64,000 bases of DNA from Papiliotrema nemorosa (Eukaryota; Basidiomycota; Tremellomycetes; Tremellales; Rhynchogastremaceae), in NCBI GenBank assembly GCA_032158125.1, contig JASKOT010000001.1:62001-126000 (forward strand). The letters are read 5' to 3'. Below the pieces are notes generated by a model. The model did no database searches. It was not told the DNA's origin and saw nothing but the letters and a program-made list of their open reading frames with translations. The translations under genes and the position numbers were made by a program. Positions 9,951 through 21,016 of the stretch are shown piece by piece (positions within the stretch are counted from its first letter, which is position 1; each line of letters starts with the position of its first letter).

Positions 9951-12900
9951 TTACCCACTGCTCCCCTCCTTTTCGTCCACGTCCATCTCATGATCATCCC
10001 TCCTCACTACCTCGTACCCTTCCTGCAGCCCTGCAGAGTCTGTCTCTAGCATCTTGACATTCTCAAACCCGTCATCTGATCGAGTTGGAGTTGGGGGTCT
10101 GATCGAGCTGGCTTCGGTCGAGGCGATGCTCTCTACACCAAATCCGTACCCCGCAGACTTTTTCGGTGCTGTCACACCCCACGCGGTGTTTCCAAAGCCC
10201 AACTGTTGTCCTATCCCACTGAAGTCTGTCCCTCGAGTATCATCACCACCCGGGGAGCTGACAGTCGGACTAGCGGGAGGTGGCGTATTGGCTGGACTGC
10301 TGCCCGCTGTATAAGGCGGCAATTCCACATCGAGCGTCTGTCTGTCTTGCGGTGGCCAGGCAACAGATGCAGTCCCGCTCGGAATCGGATCTGTCGAAGA
10401 GGTATCGCCTGAAGATGCCCGTGTAATGGCGTGCGAGGTGGGTTCAGCCTCGGGCTCCAGCTCGGGTGATGAAGGTGCAGGAGAAACTACTCGCGATGCC
10501 GCTCTAGACGCTTCTTCTGCCTTGATTCGGGAGATACCGCCAATGGGTCGAGACGTTCTCCGTCGGTAGAATAGCAGATATGCCGCTCGACTCTGTGGGT
10601 CAGTCGTTGCCGAAACCTCCTGCTCACCTGGACAGACTCGGGATTCGCCTTGGACACTCGCGAGTCGTCATAGTTGTACCAGTCACCATCAACCTTGTTC
10701 CTGCAGAATGCAGTGTAGTGTCCACCACCCATTCCTCCAAAGTGATTGTCCACCGCATCTGACCGTCAGCCCTGTCAATGTCAAGCATGTCCACTTACAC
10801 AGGTCATACACTATCGGCTCGTCGCCAGATCGGAAACCATACTCTGCGGCCTCGTCCTCTGACAACTGCAAGCTCTGAGCAATCTTTCGCTCATCGATTC
10901 GATCACTCAGGTCCAGACCCTCCATGGGGAAGCTGACGAGATGGTCGAGCTTATCACTGAGACGCCTAGAAGAACCAAATCGCTTGATACAAATGACGAG
11001 GATATCCGGTGCTTGGTATATCTCTAGCTTTTTCGTCGCCGCCTGGTGCTTCTTACACTGAAGATTAATGAGATTCGAAAAAGTGGCTCACCTGAGGACA
11101 ATACCACAGATCGTCCTGACCTAAAGTCTCCTCCTTTGAAAACTCGTCCAAACAATCGTCCAGCGAAATAGCTTTCCCCTCTTTCCTCTTGGCCAACTCT
11201 TTTGCAATCGCAGGATCAACCACCTCCTCGGTCGCGCCGACAGAGGGATCTGCCATATCAAAGTATTCGTTGAACCTCTTGACGGTCCATTCACAAAAGA
11301 TGCCCTCTCCAGGTCGAACAACCAATGGCGGCGACACGGGTGTAGCCGGCGGTGAAGACTCGTCATCAGATTGACTGGACCCGACCATGCTCTTGAATCC
11401 AGATGCAAGGTGTGTCAACATTCCCCTTTTCGCCTTTCGCCGACTCTCCAGCCGAGACCAAGATGACATTGCATCAGAAGCGGTGCCCGACCAAAGAGGG
11501 TGCACCGGGTCTGCCTTGCTCTTGAGGGTAAACGTCGAATTGCTATTCTTCGAAGCCGATGCGTCTGCCACGTGCACCTTGAACAGGTCATTTCGCGGGA
11601 CAAGTCGGCCAGACTTGGAAGACTTGATCGATGCGACGTCGCTGATCGAGGCGAAAGAAGCAGTTCTTTGGACCTGCGGAGACGACAACAGAGTCGAGCT
11701 CGAAGAATCATCCTCAACCGACCGGGGAGGGACTTCGACCACCCTCGTATCATCACCATCGAGGTGAATCTCGGTCACAGGCTCATCCTCGTCGACCGGC
11801 AGCGCACGCGCAGCCTTACCAGACCCGCTCGGCACTCGCAATTCATCCCGCATATCCTCCCTCACCCAGCGGCTGTACCCCTTGGTGATGGCCTCTCGCA
11901 CCGCTACTGGATCAGTCGCCTCAGTCTTGGTCAAGGTGATGAAAAAGGGTTGCAAAGCGGCGTCGGGTTCATTCCTGCCGTAGTTCCTGGTCGACTCGTG
12001 AGTTCGAACAGTATACACAGGCACGGTGATGGTCGGTTCGGTAGCGGGTATGCCCACCACCTTTCGGCTGGACACGGCGGGCACGGGTAGCTCGTAAAAC
12101 ACCGCCACGTCGGAATCTTTGGCTTCACTGTTGTGGTCGGCGTCGGCATACCATGTATAGACGGCCGATTTCCATAGATCAAACGCCACCATGTTGGCGC
12201 CTTTGCCATTCACCAATGTCGCAATCTTATCCTTGATCTGGCCAAACGACGCATTCTGAGGTATGAGAACCTTGATTTTGACTTGTGGCGATGCAGGATC
12301 GAGGGGGACGAAAAGGCATTTAAACACCCTGGTCTGGGCGATAGGAAGAGGCACGGTGAGGTACATGAAGGGATCCAAGGTGATCGACTCCTAATCGTCA
12401 GGGGGAAGCGATTTCATCACCCACCTTGTGACATTCCGGGCAGACTAGGGTGCTTTTCAGCTGCCCTTGGAAGAGGTCGACAATCACACTGTCGTTTCTC
12501 TTCTTATACCCTTCCCAGCACTCTTTACCCAACAATGCCAACTCTTTATCTCCCCCACCAGGCTTCCAATCGGGCTTTTCAATGTACGGCTTCTTTTTGA
12601 TCCTGTTCAGATCCTCGTGCAGTCCATCAAGGAGAAAAGCGATAAACTCTTGCGTGTCGTGCTGTCCGTAGCCAGCAAACTGCGGTGCGAAATGGGACGT
12701 TTTCCACTTGAGCCGGCGTGGCGCGTATGATGCGTGCACAGAAGCAGGAGCCCACAGGTTTTCAATGGTCTCCCCAAAAGAGTTGGCAATCTCCCCATTC
12801 ATACCCAGCGGATTATCAGGATTGAGCTCGTTTCGATACACCCCAGCTATCATAAGCTTCTTCGATCCGTGCAACACTCACACATAAAGTACTCGTTGAG

Positions 12901-14391
12901 CTCTGGGGTATTGCTCAAACACTGCACAGCGCTGTTCATGAAACACGTATTCCCAAGATTGACCAGCCCGACCAGGCCTTTACCCTTCCGAGGCTCTTTA
13001 CGGGCTTGACTCCGCGTCTGCATGCCTGATTCGGACGATGTAGATGTCATGCTCGAGGATCCATTCCCGCCAAAGAATGCCGGAGTGGAGAAGAGCGGTG
13101 CAGGTGCGGTGGGCACAGTGATGCCAATCGGTTTCTCGACCGCTTTTCCAGCAGCGTTGACATCCACCACCCAGGTTTTCCCGAATGGTAGGTTCTTGCC
13201 CACCTCGACGACCACCGCGTCACCATTTTCCAGACCCGCTTCTCCACATTGAATGTTGGAATCGGTTGCCAGTAGCGAGCCAGACAAGCTCGGCAGCAGT
13301 TTCGGAGATAGGCGCATGGATGCAAGCGCTGGCAAGGTCGAATTGTCCGAGGTGCTGCCCGTGTCGATTGTCCAGAATCGAAAAATGGCGTCAGAGCTCA
13401 CTTGAGAGGAGATGAGGGTTGTGAGGAGACTGGTGAAGAGGGGTAAAGGAGCAGCCGATGGACAAGATACGCGGAGGGGCTTGATGGATGCCTTCTCTGC
13501 CTCTTCGGATGGATGTTGTGGGCCGTCGGCTTTATCGACGAGGTAGATGGTGTATACTGGAGGGACCATCTGGATCCGTTCTCCTGGTTGGCAATATCTG
13601 GGCAAGGATGGTCCGTCGTATGGTCCGTACCTCTACGTCAGTCGTTTCCCCGGATGCACTTACCATTCGAGAATGCTCTTCCACCCTTGGCTCGAGATGA
13701 ACATGAAATCCACATTCTCCTCGAGATTCTCCTTGACCGACCATAACGTCTCCTCAATGGCCTTACGTGTGAGGATCGCGGATCCATTAGGACCCGTCTC
13801 ATTATCGATCACCAGGACCTTCTCCCCTTCTAAATCCTTGATCAAGGGGGTGAGATCGAGCCGAGGCACCGAGGTAGACGTGGCGTCTTTCGAGTCGGGA
13901 TCATACGCCAGAGTTTTGAGGGTATTGAGAATGTTGGCTGGGATGAGATAATACCTCTCCCATTCCTTGAATGGCGGAGACACTGCGTCTGCAGGTTAGC
14001 TTTCCTCTTTCAACTACCTCGACTCACTCAACAACGCATCATACTGGTCCTTGAGCGTCTGCTGCTCGTCCTCGTCCACGTCTGACCATGGTGCAGAGCC
14101 ATCGGCCCCATCTCCCGTCAGATGCACATCTTCTGTCCTCTTGACCCAAGTCGCATCTTCCGTGTCTGTACCCTGTCTCAAGGGACTGCTACCCGCTGTA
14201 GGAGCCATGTGCGAGTTGGGCGCCAAATGCGAAATGGCAGAGATTGATGTTGGAAGTTCAGATGCTCCGGTATCAGACGTATCGGCAAAGTCGTCTTCGG
14301 ATGCAGCGCGTTTGGGTGAGGAACCAGATGGTGAGGGGGGTTGGGAGGTAGATCTAGGTCGTTTGAGATTGAGAGTGGGGTTGATGGACAT
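9951..14391 (-). CDS. UBP12: Ubiquitin carboxyl-terminal hydrolase, USP4/11/15-Ubp12 type
   Basis: Cysteine-protease deubiquitinase of the USP family. Order from the N-terminus: a Ser/Asp-rich disordered start ([14 protein letters not shown]); a DUSP domain at roughly residues 90-200, with the matching WKSILEWYG and [13 protein letters not shown] segments; then the catalytic domain. The Cys box [14 protein letters not shown] is read near 12915-12960 and the His box [10 protein letters not shown] near 10705-10735, followed by [10 protein letters not shown]. Between the boxes lies a long insertion (about 11065-12378), as in USP15 and yeast Ubp12. [14 protein letters not shown] segment near 12640-12680 completes the fold. 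The C-terminal ~200 residues are disordered. Several introns of 45-60 nt occur. DUSP plus split catalytic domain points to the Ubp12/USP15 subfamily; substrates are not deducible here. Confidence 0.92.
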
Positions 14392-15043
14392 TCTCCCGTA
14401 ACGCGGGAGGGAAGCCAGTGGGCGAAGCAGGGAAAAACGAAGACAAGCACCGAGGCCCGAACGCGTCACAAGGATCCTGTACGGTCGACACAGCGGCCAA
14501 ATGGATGGGAGTGTGGTATATGTGACGTTGAACCGAGGGTTGTATGGGGAAGGGTGATTTTTGTGGTCGAGGGAAAGAGGTGAAAACCCCACCAAGCGAT
14601 CACCCAAAATGCGGGGTAGTCCTGGCTACAGGAGTTGCAGCGGAGATTCAATGCGACGAGACTAGATGGATCGTGCTACAAGGTTGATACGATGAGATGT
14701 TGAGGCAGTTGAAGATGAGGTGAGCAAAGACTTCGCGAGGTGAAACGTGGGTATGATGCACCCGACGAGCAAGCGGTCAACGTCGAAACAGCACGTCCGC
14801 TCTTACTCGCGAGCTCCAAAGAACACGGCTACAGTACCATGCACGGATTCCAGCGCTCCATCGACTCATAAAAATACGCTCATGCATGCATACAGGCCAT
14901 TCGGCACCAAGGTATGGTGGCCTCACTGGTCAATGGTCAAGGGGTAGAGAGCACCAATTTGATTCCGTCTTGTTGGGCAAAAAAGTCCTACACCTTGAAC
15001 CTGCTTCCTCGACCATTCATCACCCTCTACACCTACCACCACA
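14392..15043. other. Divergent intergenic region, UBP12 / mL38
   Basis: This 652-bp region between divergently transcribed genes presumably contains both promoters. I see no TATA box or further gene; short frames here have no protein-like content. Confidence 0.5.
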
Positions 15044-16405
15044 ATGCGAGCGAGGAATCCGGCAAGGTTAATAGCAGCAAGCGTCGTGCGACGCTCGGCA
15101 CACCTTCCTGCCCGATGCGCCTCGACGTCTGCCGCTTCCTCTTCGACCTCTTCACCACCATCCACATCCTTTTCATGGCAACCTGCGTTACCCCGTGGCA
15201 AGCTCGCCGCCTACGACGAGGCGCTCGACTTTCTCGCCGCTCACCGAGATCAATGCCTTGCCGAGTATGAGAGGCTACGCTCCCTTCCCCACCCCTCCAG
15301 AGAGCAACTCGTCGAGGCAGACGCATGGGAGGTTGACGCATATGTAAACGACCCAGCGGTACGAGCTCTCTTCAGACAGACGAATGGAAACGGACACATG
15401 GAGCGTCCAGTCATGCGACATTTGGCGGAGAGAAAGTGGAAAAAGCATGGAGGTCTGGACCTCATCATGGGACGTATCTACCAAAACAAGGTCGTTCCCG
15501 ATGTGCTTCCCGATCTTGCACCTACCAACCCGCTCACATTATCCACATCTCAAGATGTCATCGAGCCTGGTCTCACCATCGACGCCAAGCTGCTCGAGTC
15601 ACCTCCTACACTACACTACCAATCCTTCCAACATCCCGCATACCCCAGCAAAAGCGATCCTCACCCGACTGCCCTCTACACCCTGGTCGCCTTGGATCCA
15701 GACACACCAAATCCATCAAGGCATGGCTTCACGCAACGGTTACACTACCTCAAAACCAATATCCCACTCTCAGTCGTCTCCGGTCAGACAGGCTTAATCC
15801 AGGAAGCCAGTGGGAACGAGCTGGTCGGATGGGAGCCTATTGCACCCGCACAGGGCACTTTGAAGCATCGTCTCGTCTGGGTCCTCCTTCGACAGCCTTC
15901 ACCACAGCACCGAAGCGAGGATAGCTCTGACATTGCTCAACTGTCAGAAACGCTGCCTCGGGAAAACTTCAATTTGAGATCGCTCATGGCGACTTTTGGT
16001 TTCAACCTCGACGCGATCGTCGGCGTCAACCTTGTTCGAGCAGAGTGGACCATCGAGTCCAAGGAATATATCGATAGGATCTGGAGAGACTTCCGAGGTG
16101 TATCCGAGGCGCCAGTCTTCAAGGTCGTCCCGCATACCGAACAATATTCGTACCCAGCTTCCAACGTGCAGAGACGAGCGGCAGATTTGCGAGAAAAGGC
16201 ATGGCAGAGGTCCATGGAAGAGTATGAAGAGTCGCAAGCAGCTATGGGTGCTCTCGGGGGTCGAGATGACGAGTCGAGCAGTGTGAGACAGCTGAGTGAT
16301 GCCCGAGCAGATCAAAGAGGAGCCGAAAGGGAGGATTATTTGGACGCTGTAGAGTCGGAAGAAGGTCTGGCAGAGATATTGGAGGAGATTCCAATGAAGA
16401 AGTAG
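15044..16405 (+). CDS. MRPL35: Mitochondrial large ribosomal subunit protein mL38 (PEBP-fold)
   Basis: Structural protein of the mitochondrial 54S large subunit belonging to the phosphatidylethanolamine-binding-protein fold family (yeast Mrpl35, human mL38). The frame is a single exon of 453 codons. It begins with an Arg/Ala/Ser-rich presequence (MRARNPARLIAASVVRRSAH) typical of matrix import. The PEBP core is visible as ALYTLVALDPDTPNPSR near residues 207-223 and QRLHYLKTNIPLSVV shortly after, then GTLKHRLVWVLLRQ. The C-terminus is charged and helical. It is tail-to-tail with the orphan gene at 16474, only 68 bp apart. No intron is seen, which is unusual in this window but acceptable for this gene. 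Confidence 0.88.
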   Translation: MRARNPARLIAASVVRRSAHLPARCASTSAASSSTSSPPSTSFSWQPALPRGKLAAYDEALDFLAAHRDQCLAEYERLRSLPHPSREQLVEADAWEVDAYVNDPAVRALFRQTNGNGHMERPVMRHLAERKWKKHGGLDLIMGRIYQNKVVPDVLPDLAPTNPLTLSTSQDVIEPGLTIDAKLLESPPTLHYQSFQHPAYPSKSDPHPTALYTLVALDPDTPNPSRHGFTQRLHYLKTNIPLSVVSGQTGLIQEASGNELVGWEPIAPAQGTLKHRLVWVLLRQPSPQHRSEDSSDIAQLSETLPRENFNLRSLMATFGFNLDAIVGVNLVRAEWTIESKEYIDRIWRDFRGVSEAPVFKVVPHTEQYSYPASNVQRRAADLREKAWQRSMEEYEESQAAMGALGGRDDESSSVRQLSDARADQRGAEREDYLDAVESEEGLAEILEEIPMKK

Positions 16406-16473
16406 GGGCTCGAAGCGAGCAGGTGACTCTTCATGCCGTCCATCATCATATGCATCATTGACCAATCTCTTTG

Positions 16474-17268
16474 TCACACCATGCTGTTTACATCGCACTC
16501 CTGTTGGGCTGACTTTATACCCAACAGACCGAAACTGACTGCTCTCTTACACCATGAAGCCCACGTCTCGCCAGGTCGGGGAACAGGTTCAAGCGAGACA
16601 CCGGGGATCGTGGGATACCACGCTTGGATAGTCGCATCAGTAAGCTGCTTCTCCGACTCGTATCCAACACATTCCACCACTTTCGGCTTCTGGCTGCGAT
16701 CCGACGTGTGCTCTACAATGATGCACTCCATCAGCCAAGCCAGTCCTGCCTTGTCTTCTTCCATGCTGAGCTTCGCAGTGTTCTGACCTGGAGCATTGGA
16801 AAAAGCGAAACGATTGAGAAGCCTCTCGTCAATTTCACGGCGGTAATGCAAGAGATCCGGAATGAACCCAGAGCTTGTAGCATGTCTTGGGTCGGTCAAT
16901 GAAGGCTTGCAGCACGTATCAACCCTGTATTCGCGCTTTCCATCGATATCTTCAGTGACCTTGGGATAGAACCTGATATGTGTCTTGCTCTGATCACAGT
17001 CTTCCCTGCAATCCGTCGACTCCTCGGGTAGACTATTGACAAAGCTTACTAGCACGGTAGAAGATATTTGAGCAGGATCAAGAGGCAAATCTCCGCGATC
17101 GAGACAGCCTTCGATGGCGTGGTAGGCTGTTAGCAGACGTTGGACCGTATCTCTTGAACCGATGGTCCGCAGGGGCGATGGGTACATGCGCAAGCTCGTG
17201 GCGGCCCCTTCAGATCGGCAAATTTGGATAGAGGGGCGAACTTCTGAGGTTGCTTGCTCAGATACCAT
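16474..17268 (-). CDS. Intronless orphan paralog A with Cys/His signature
   Basis: Single-exon protein of about 264 residues, not recognised from any family I know. It is clearly related to the gene at 17667-18473, and more distantly to that at 22241-23002. The shared core in this copy is DCREDCDQSKTHIRFYPKV, then GKREYRVDTCCKPSL, then PRHAT and IPDLLHYRREID; further on come KAGLAWL and a Trp-x2-Trp pair near the end (TWASWCKR). The family signature is therefore C-x3-C-x5-H-[IL]-x-[FI]-Y-P and a later CC or CS. There is no signal peptide or membrane helix. The start ATG at 17268 is the first ATG of the frame. A TATA-like GATATA complement at 17364-17369 lies about 96 bp upstream. Function unknown. 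Confidence 0.72.
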   Translation of the reverse strand: MVSEQATSEVRPSIQICRSEGAATSLRMYPSPLRTIGSRDTVQRLLTAYHAIEGCLDRGDLPLDPAQISSTVLVSFVNSLPEESTDCREDCDQSKTHIRFYPKVTEDIDGKREYRVDTCCKPSLTDPRHATSSGFIPDLLHYRREIDERLLNRFAFSNAPGQNTAKLSMEEDKAGLAWLMECIIVEHTSDRSQKPKVVECVGYESEKQLTDATIQAWYPTIPGVSLEPVPRPGETWASWCKRAVSFGLLGIKSAQQECDVNSMV

Positions 17269-17666
17269 CTTGCTTGTCAACTGCAGCGGAAACGCTTTGT
17301 GTGTGGAATCAAGAAGCCGAAACGGGTGGACGTGAAAGCTGAACAGGCCATCGTGGGATGGATGATATACCGAGATTCACTGGAATCGGGAGGAGTCTCT
17401 ATCAACGGAAGGAAGTTCTCATCCTTAGTCTACTCACATAGCTCTCGGTAATCCGATCGCCATCACCTCGTGTCGCATACTTGTTTGGGTGCTGCTCCGC
17501 AAGAGCCACCTTTGTTCGTAGCCCGTCTCACACGGTCAAAGACAAGGACGTTTCTGCCAAAAGATTCACAGTCAACCCTTTGTCATGGCCAATACTCAAC
17601 AGACTCTGCATCACATATGGAACTTCTCGCCACAGCACTGTATTCTCGATTGCCACCCCCTCCGCG
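17269..17666. other. Spacer between tandem orphan paralogs
   Basis: This 398-bp spacer lies between two head-to-tail minus-strand paralogs and presumably holds the promoter of copy A and the 3' end of copy B. A TATATC on the minus strand (17364-17369) sits about 96 bp before the ATG of copy A. Nothing else is seen. Confidence 0.45.
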
Positions 17667-18473
17667 TCACACGATGTCCCCGCTGTTCGCGGTCTTGTCA
17701 CTCACCGTCGACCCGCAGAGACTGACCTTGTGGCGAGCCCATTCTACCCATGACTGGTCGGTACGCGGGACATTGCTCGACGTTGGAATGTGTTCAGTGG
17801 CCGACCAGACCTTGATCGCATTGTTGCTCAGATTTTCGTCATTTTCAACAAACCCAGCGCATTTGACTGGCTCTTCAGATTCCCAGCTGCCTGAATCGTA
17901 CCCTAGGGTGAACTGGTGTACGAGCCAAGACAGACCAGCCTGATCTTCTTTCAATGTGAGCTTGATGAGATCGTCTTGACTCGGTTGGCGGGCAGCCTGC
18001 CGACTGATGATGCTCGCGTCGATTTGAGTGCGAAGATGCAGAAGATCTGGAATCAAGCTTCTGTATGTGGGATGTCGAGGAGCACTCAAAGGTGGACTGC
18101 AACAGGCGTCCACGGTATAAGTACGCTTTCCTTCAGAATCTTCAACTACCATTGGATAAAATCTAATGTGCGCCCTGGTGGATGAACAGTCGGGTCGACA
18201 GTTTGTCGCCACCTGCGGCAGATAGTCCACCTTCTCGATCGACACGGTGGACATGGTGTTGGCGGGGTTGAAATCCACAGCTTCTGCTAAAAGCGTGTCC
18301 TGGCGCAGCAGATAGTTCTCGAGCTTCTCCCAGGTCTTCTCGAGCTCAACGGTGATCTCAGGGTTCCCGATGAAGCCGAGTGGACTTGGGGTGAGTTCGA
18401 ACGTGTATTTTCCCTCGCCCAAACTACAAAACTTGATCGAGGGAATGGTGTTCTTAGTCTGTGAGGTGGACAT
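17667..18473 (-). CDS. Intronless orphan paralog B with Cys/His signature
   Basis: Single-exon protein of 268 residues starting MSTSQTKNTIPSIKFC. Compared by eye with copy A it shares the N-terminal PSI-x2-C and TPSPL segments, the core NCRPDCSSTRAHIRFYPMV, the GKRTYTVDACCSPPL stretch, PRHPT, IPDLLHLRTQID, QAGLSWL and a C-terminal SWVEWARHKVS. These blocks come in the same order and spacing, so the two are tandem duplicates. Four conserved cysteines plus a His suggest metal binding or disulfides, but nothing proves this. No signal peptide is visible, so a cytosolic or nuclear location is more likely. It lies 500 bp from the 3' end of the HSF-type regulator gene. Confidence 0.74.
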   Translation of the reverse strand: MSTSQTKNTIPSIKFCSLGEGKYTFELTPSPLGFIGNPEITVELEKTWEKLENYLLRQDTLLAEAVDFNPANTMSTVSIEKVDYLPQVATNCRPDCSSTRAHIRFYPMVVEDSEGKRTYTVDACCSPPLSAPRHPTYRSLIPDLLHLRTQIDASIISRQAARQPSQDDLIKLTLKEDQAGLSWLVHQFTLGYDSGSWESEEPVKCAGFVENDENLSNNAIKVWSATEHIPTSSNVPRTDQSWVEWARHKVSLCGSTVSDKTANSGDIV

Positions 18474-18972
18474 TGTGGAAAATGTGGCAAATACTGGAGA
18501 TTCAATGATGAGAGTCAGCCAAGTGTGTTGTGGTGGTTGAGTGTGAGGGTGTTGTCAAGAGTGTGAGTCTTTCGATACTCGTCCACTTGTATCGGATTGG
18601 GGACGTCGGCCATAAAGCCTCAATTTCACACGATTTCAGCGACACAGCTCGGAGAAAGGCCGAAGCAGACCTTTGTGCTAGGTGCCTCCTCTTGCGCTAT
18701 CCTTTGTTTGTTGATACGACAGGGCTCCAAGGATTGAGTGTACCTACAGTATCAGAACCCCTCTTCAAGGTACAGTACTCGCCAGTGGCTTGCTTCTTCT
18801 TCTTTCAGGCCTGAATTCCCGGAAATTCTTTCACATGCATCAGAAGTTCTCAGCTATCAGATATTCCACGTAGGTGACGCAATAGTCTCTTGCTGCCTTT
18901 GAGACCAGAACAGAGCTACATAGACAACGCCCTCCCCCGAGACCCTGAAAAACGACGTACAGTATGTACATG
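18474..18972. other. Intergenic, paralog B promoter side / HSF 3' end
   Basis: This 499-bp gap lies between two minus-strand genes. It holds only short frames with no recognisable content and no clear TATA box for paralog B. Confidence 0.45.
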
Positions 18973-21016
18973 TCATTCCACCTTCTCACCAAAGAACCCA
19001 TCGAAAGGGCCTTGTTGTAAATCCCATATTCCAGCACTAGGCAGTGCCTCATCTACGCTCCTCCGACTTCTCACCGTTACACCATCACCATCCGCCCGCG
19101 TATCCTCGGCAGCGTTTGTGCTCCCTTTTCTCCCGTTCACCCCCCTGATGATGCCACCCAACGAGATATGGCTCGGCGCTTTCGATCGAGGCGAGTAAGG
19201 ACTCGAAGTGATCGACGCCCTCCTTTCTTGACGCGTCGTGGCCAGGGCCTGCGGTGCGACAGGTACATAAGAGGGCTTGGTCAACGGTACAGCGAAACCA
19301 TCCTGATATATTCCCGGTGAAATGGTCGTGTGAGGTTGAACCTGCATGTCATCGCTCGTTGCGGGTCCCAGTGAAGGATTGAAAGGGGTCGGAGCAAAAT
19401 CCCTAGGTACAGACGCGGCGGCAAAGCCATTGCGACTGGGAGCATGTTGGGGAATGGATGCGGTGGGCTGAGCGTTTGCTGGTCGATTCCAGACATCCAG
19501 ATGATTGACCGTGTACGCCGGTGGGACGAGATCTTCACTGATCATTTCTGTATCTCCCGTGTTCCAGGCGGGTTGGCCCAGTGGAGACAAGGGAGAGAAG
19601 AGAGATGCAGAGGGTGGTTCTCCTTGAACAGATCGAGTACGTATGTGACCCTGAGCGATCCGCATATCGGGGATGAAATTGGTAATGTGCGCTGGAGCGC
19701 TGGCAGGTATGTCTCCCGGGATAACAGCCTGATTGCGATCCATGAACAAGTGGTGACCAAGGTGAGCTAGCGGTGTGGACGCTGCAGGCATGGCAATACT
19801 ATGTGGTGGCATCATCTGACTCGAGACGTCAAAGCTGTGGCTGTGAAATTGGCCAGACTTGGGAGAAATGTCCTCGTGTATCGGCATGATGTGTTCTGGT
19901 GGAGAAGCGAAGATTGCCGGCTTCTCTTCGTCTAGATCCTGCAGATAATGATGTCGATGTGTCTCGGGCGATGGGTAGCTGCCTTCAGATGAAGACGGCG
20001 AGAGTCCCTGACTGATATCGGTGTAATTGGAAGCCATGGACGCTCTACGTTTGGCAGCTTGAGAGGGTCGAGGTGGCACCCTGCGCTTGAAGCCTTGTAT
20101 CTCGCTGGATGTGGAAGCGCGTCGCAAGAATGGATGCGCTTCTATCAGCACGAATAGAGTGGATGCAGCGAGGACGGCTCACACCAAGTACTCGCATCTG
20201 GATCGCATATGCCGCGATCCACGTGTCTCAAGCTGACTTTGCGCATAAAGCCGTATATCTACAGGTGAGCCAACGACGTCTCGGTCTGGAAGATTACCCA
20301 CGTTCAGCTGCCGTGAGAAGCTTGCGAAGCGAGATTGTCGATACACCAACGGAAGAATCTTATCGGCGAGCTCTTCTGGTTTTTCAATAATGATGACTTC
20401 GCCCGCCTCATCCCAACGGATGATCTGGGTATTAGACCACCTTTCAAATGCAATCTGGAACAACTCACATGATGGTACTCTGGCTGTTCTCTGCTCTATC
20501 AGTGACTCACCACCCTTGGGTTGACGACGAATAAACTCACAATATCCTGATAGTCAGCTAAGACTGCGCCGCTGCCACTCACTGATACAGCTTTGTCAGA
20601 AAAGTCGGTTGCTTCCCGTCCACTTTTCTCACTGCTCGACCTTTCTTTGCATGCGCGCCTCCCACCGGCCTCTGCTGTAGCCCCGCATAGTATCCACCGT
20701 CTTGTTGAGGATGCACTATGTGACCTTGTTTTTGCGCATCCATCGGCGGAGGCGGATGTTGCCGCATAGGCATGGGAGGTTGATCTTCTGGTGAGCGGAA
20801 ATAATCGCTCTGAAGGAAAGCTGCGCGATGATGAGGCACCATGAATGGAGATTCGGCTGTTGGGGATGGATCAGGCGATGTATAGCCGCCCCTTGATTGG
20901 GACGTCGGGGGCTGTAGAGACCAGCGGCGAGGAGCCGGGGGGTAGGAAGGAGCGATGAAATCTGAGGGTGGTCTCGGACCGGGTAATAGGGGGTGCGAGT
21001 TGTCCATGGTCGACAT
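18973..21016 (-). CDS. HSF-type DNA-binding transcription factor
   Basis: Nuclear regulator with one heat-shock-factor-type winged-helix domain. The N-terminal ~130 residues are Pro/Gln-rich and disordered. The domain begins at FLTKLYQ (about residue 140) and continues LYQILEQPEYHHIIRWDEAG, then the recognition-helix region RFASFSRQLNIYGF, ending STWSHPFLRR and a basic FKRRVPPRPSQAAKRR patch that may serve as nuclear signal. Exons by splice signals: 21016-20583, a 6-nt microexon 20546-20541, 20490-20469, 20424-20302, 20258-20183, 20138-18973. The ~390-residue C-terminal part is Ser/Pro/His-rich with no visible HR-A/B coiled coil. It is therefore not a classical trimeric Hsf1 but one of the basidiomycete single-domain HSF-like factors. 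Targets unknown. Confidence 0.88.
20541..20546 (-). other. 6-nt microexon of the HSF-type gene
   Basis: On the minus strand GATATT lies between an acceptor (CTATCAG, ending a 36-nt intron) and a donor (GTGAGT, starting a 50-nt intron). Only its inclusion joins TAT-CA to A-GAA-CAG so that the frame reads LYQILEQPEYHH, the expected first helix of an HSF domain. Skipping it keeps the frame but deletes two residues; reading through it gives a stop. Confidence 0.8.

Noticed and set aside
11500..12090. Plus-strand frame of 196 codons inside the deubiquitinase
   Set aside because: It lies antisense to the coding part between the Cys and His boxes; Arg/His-rich shadow.
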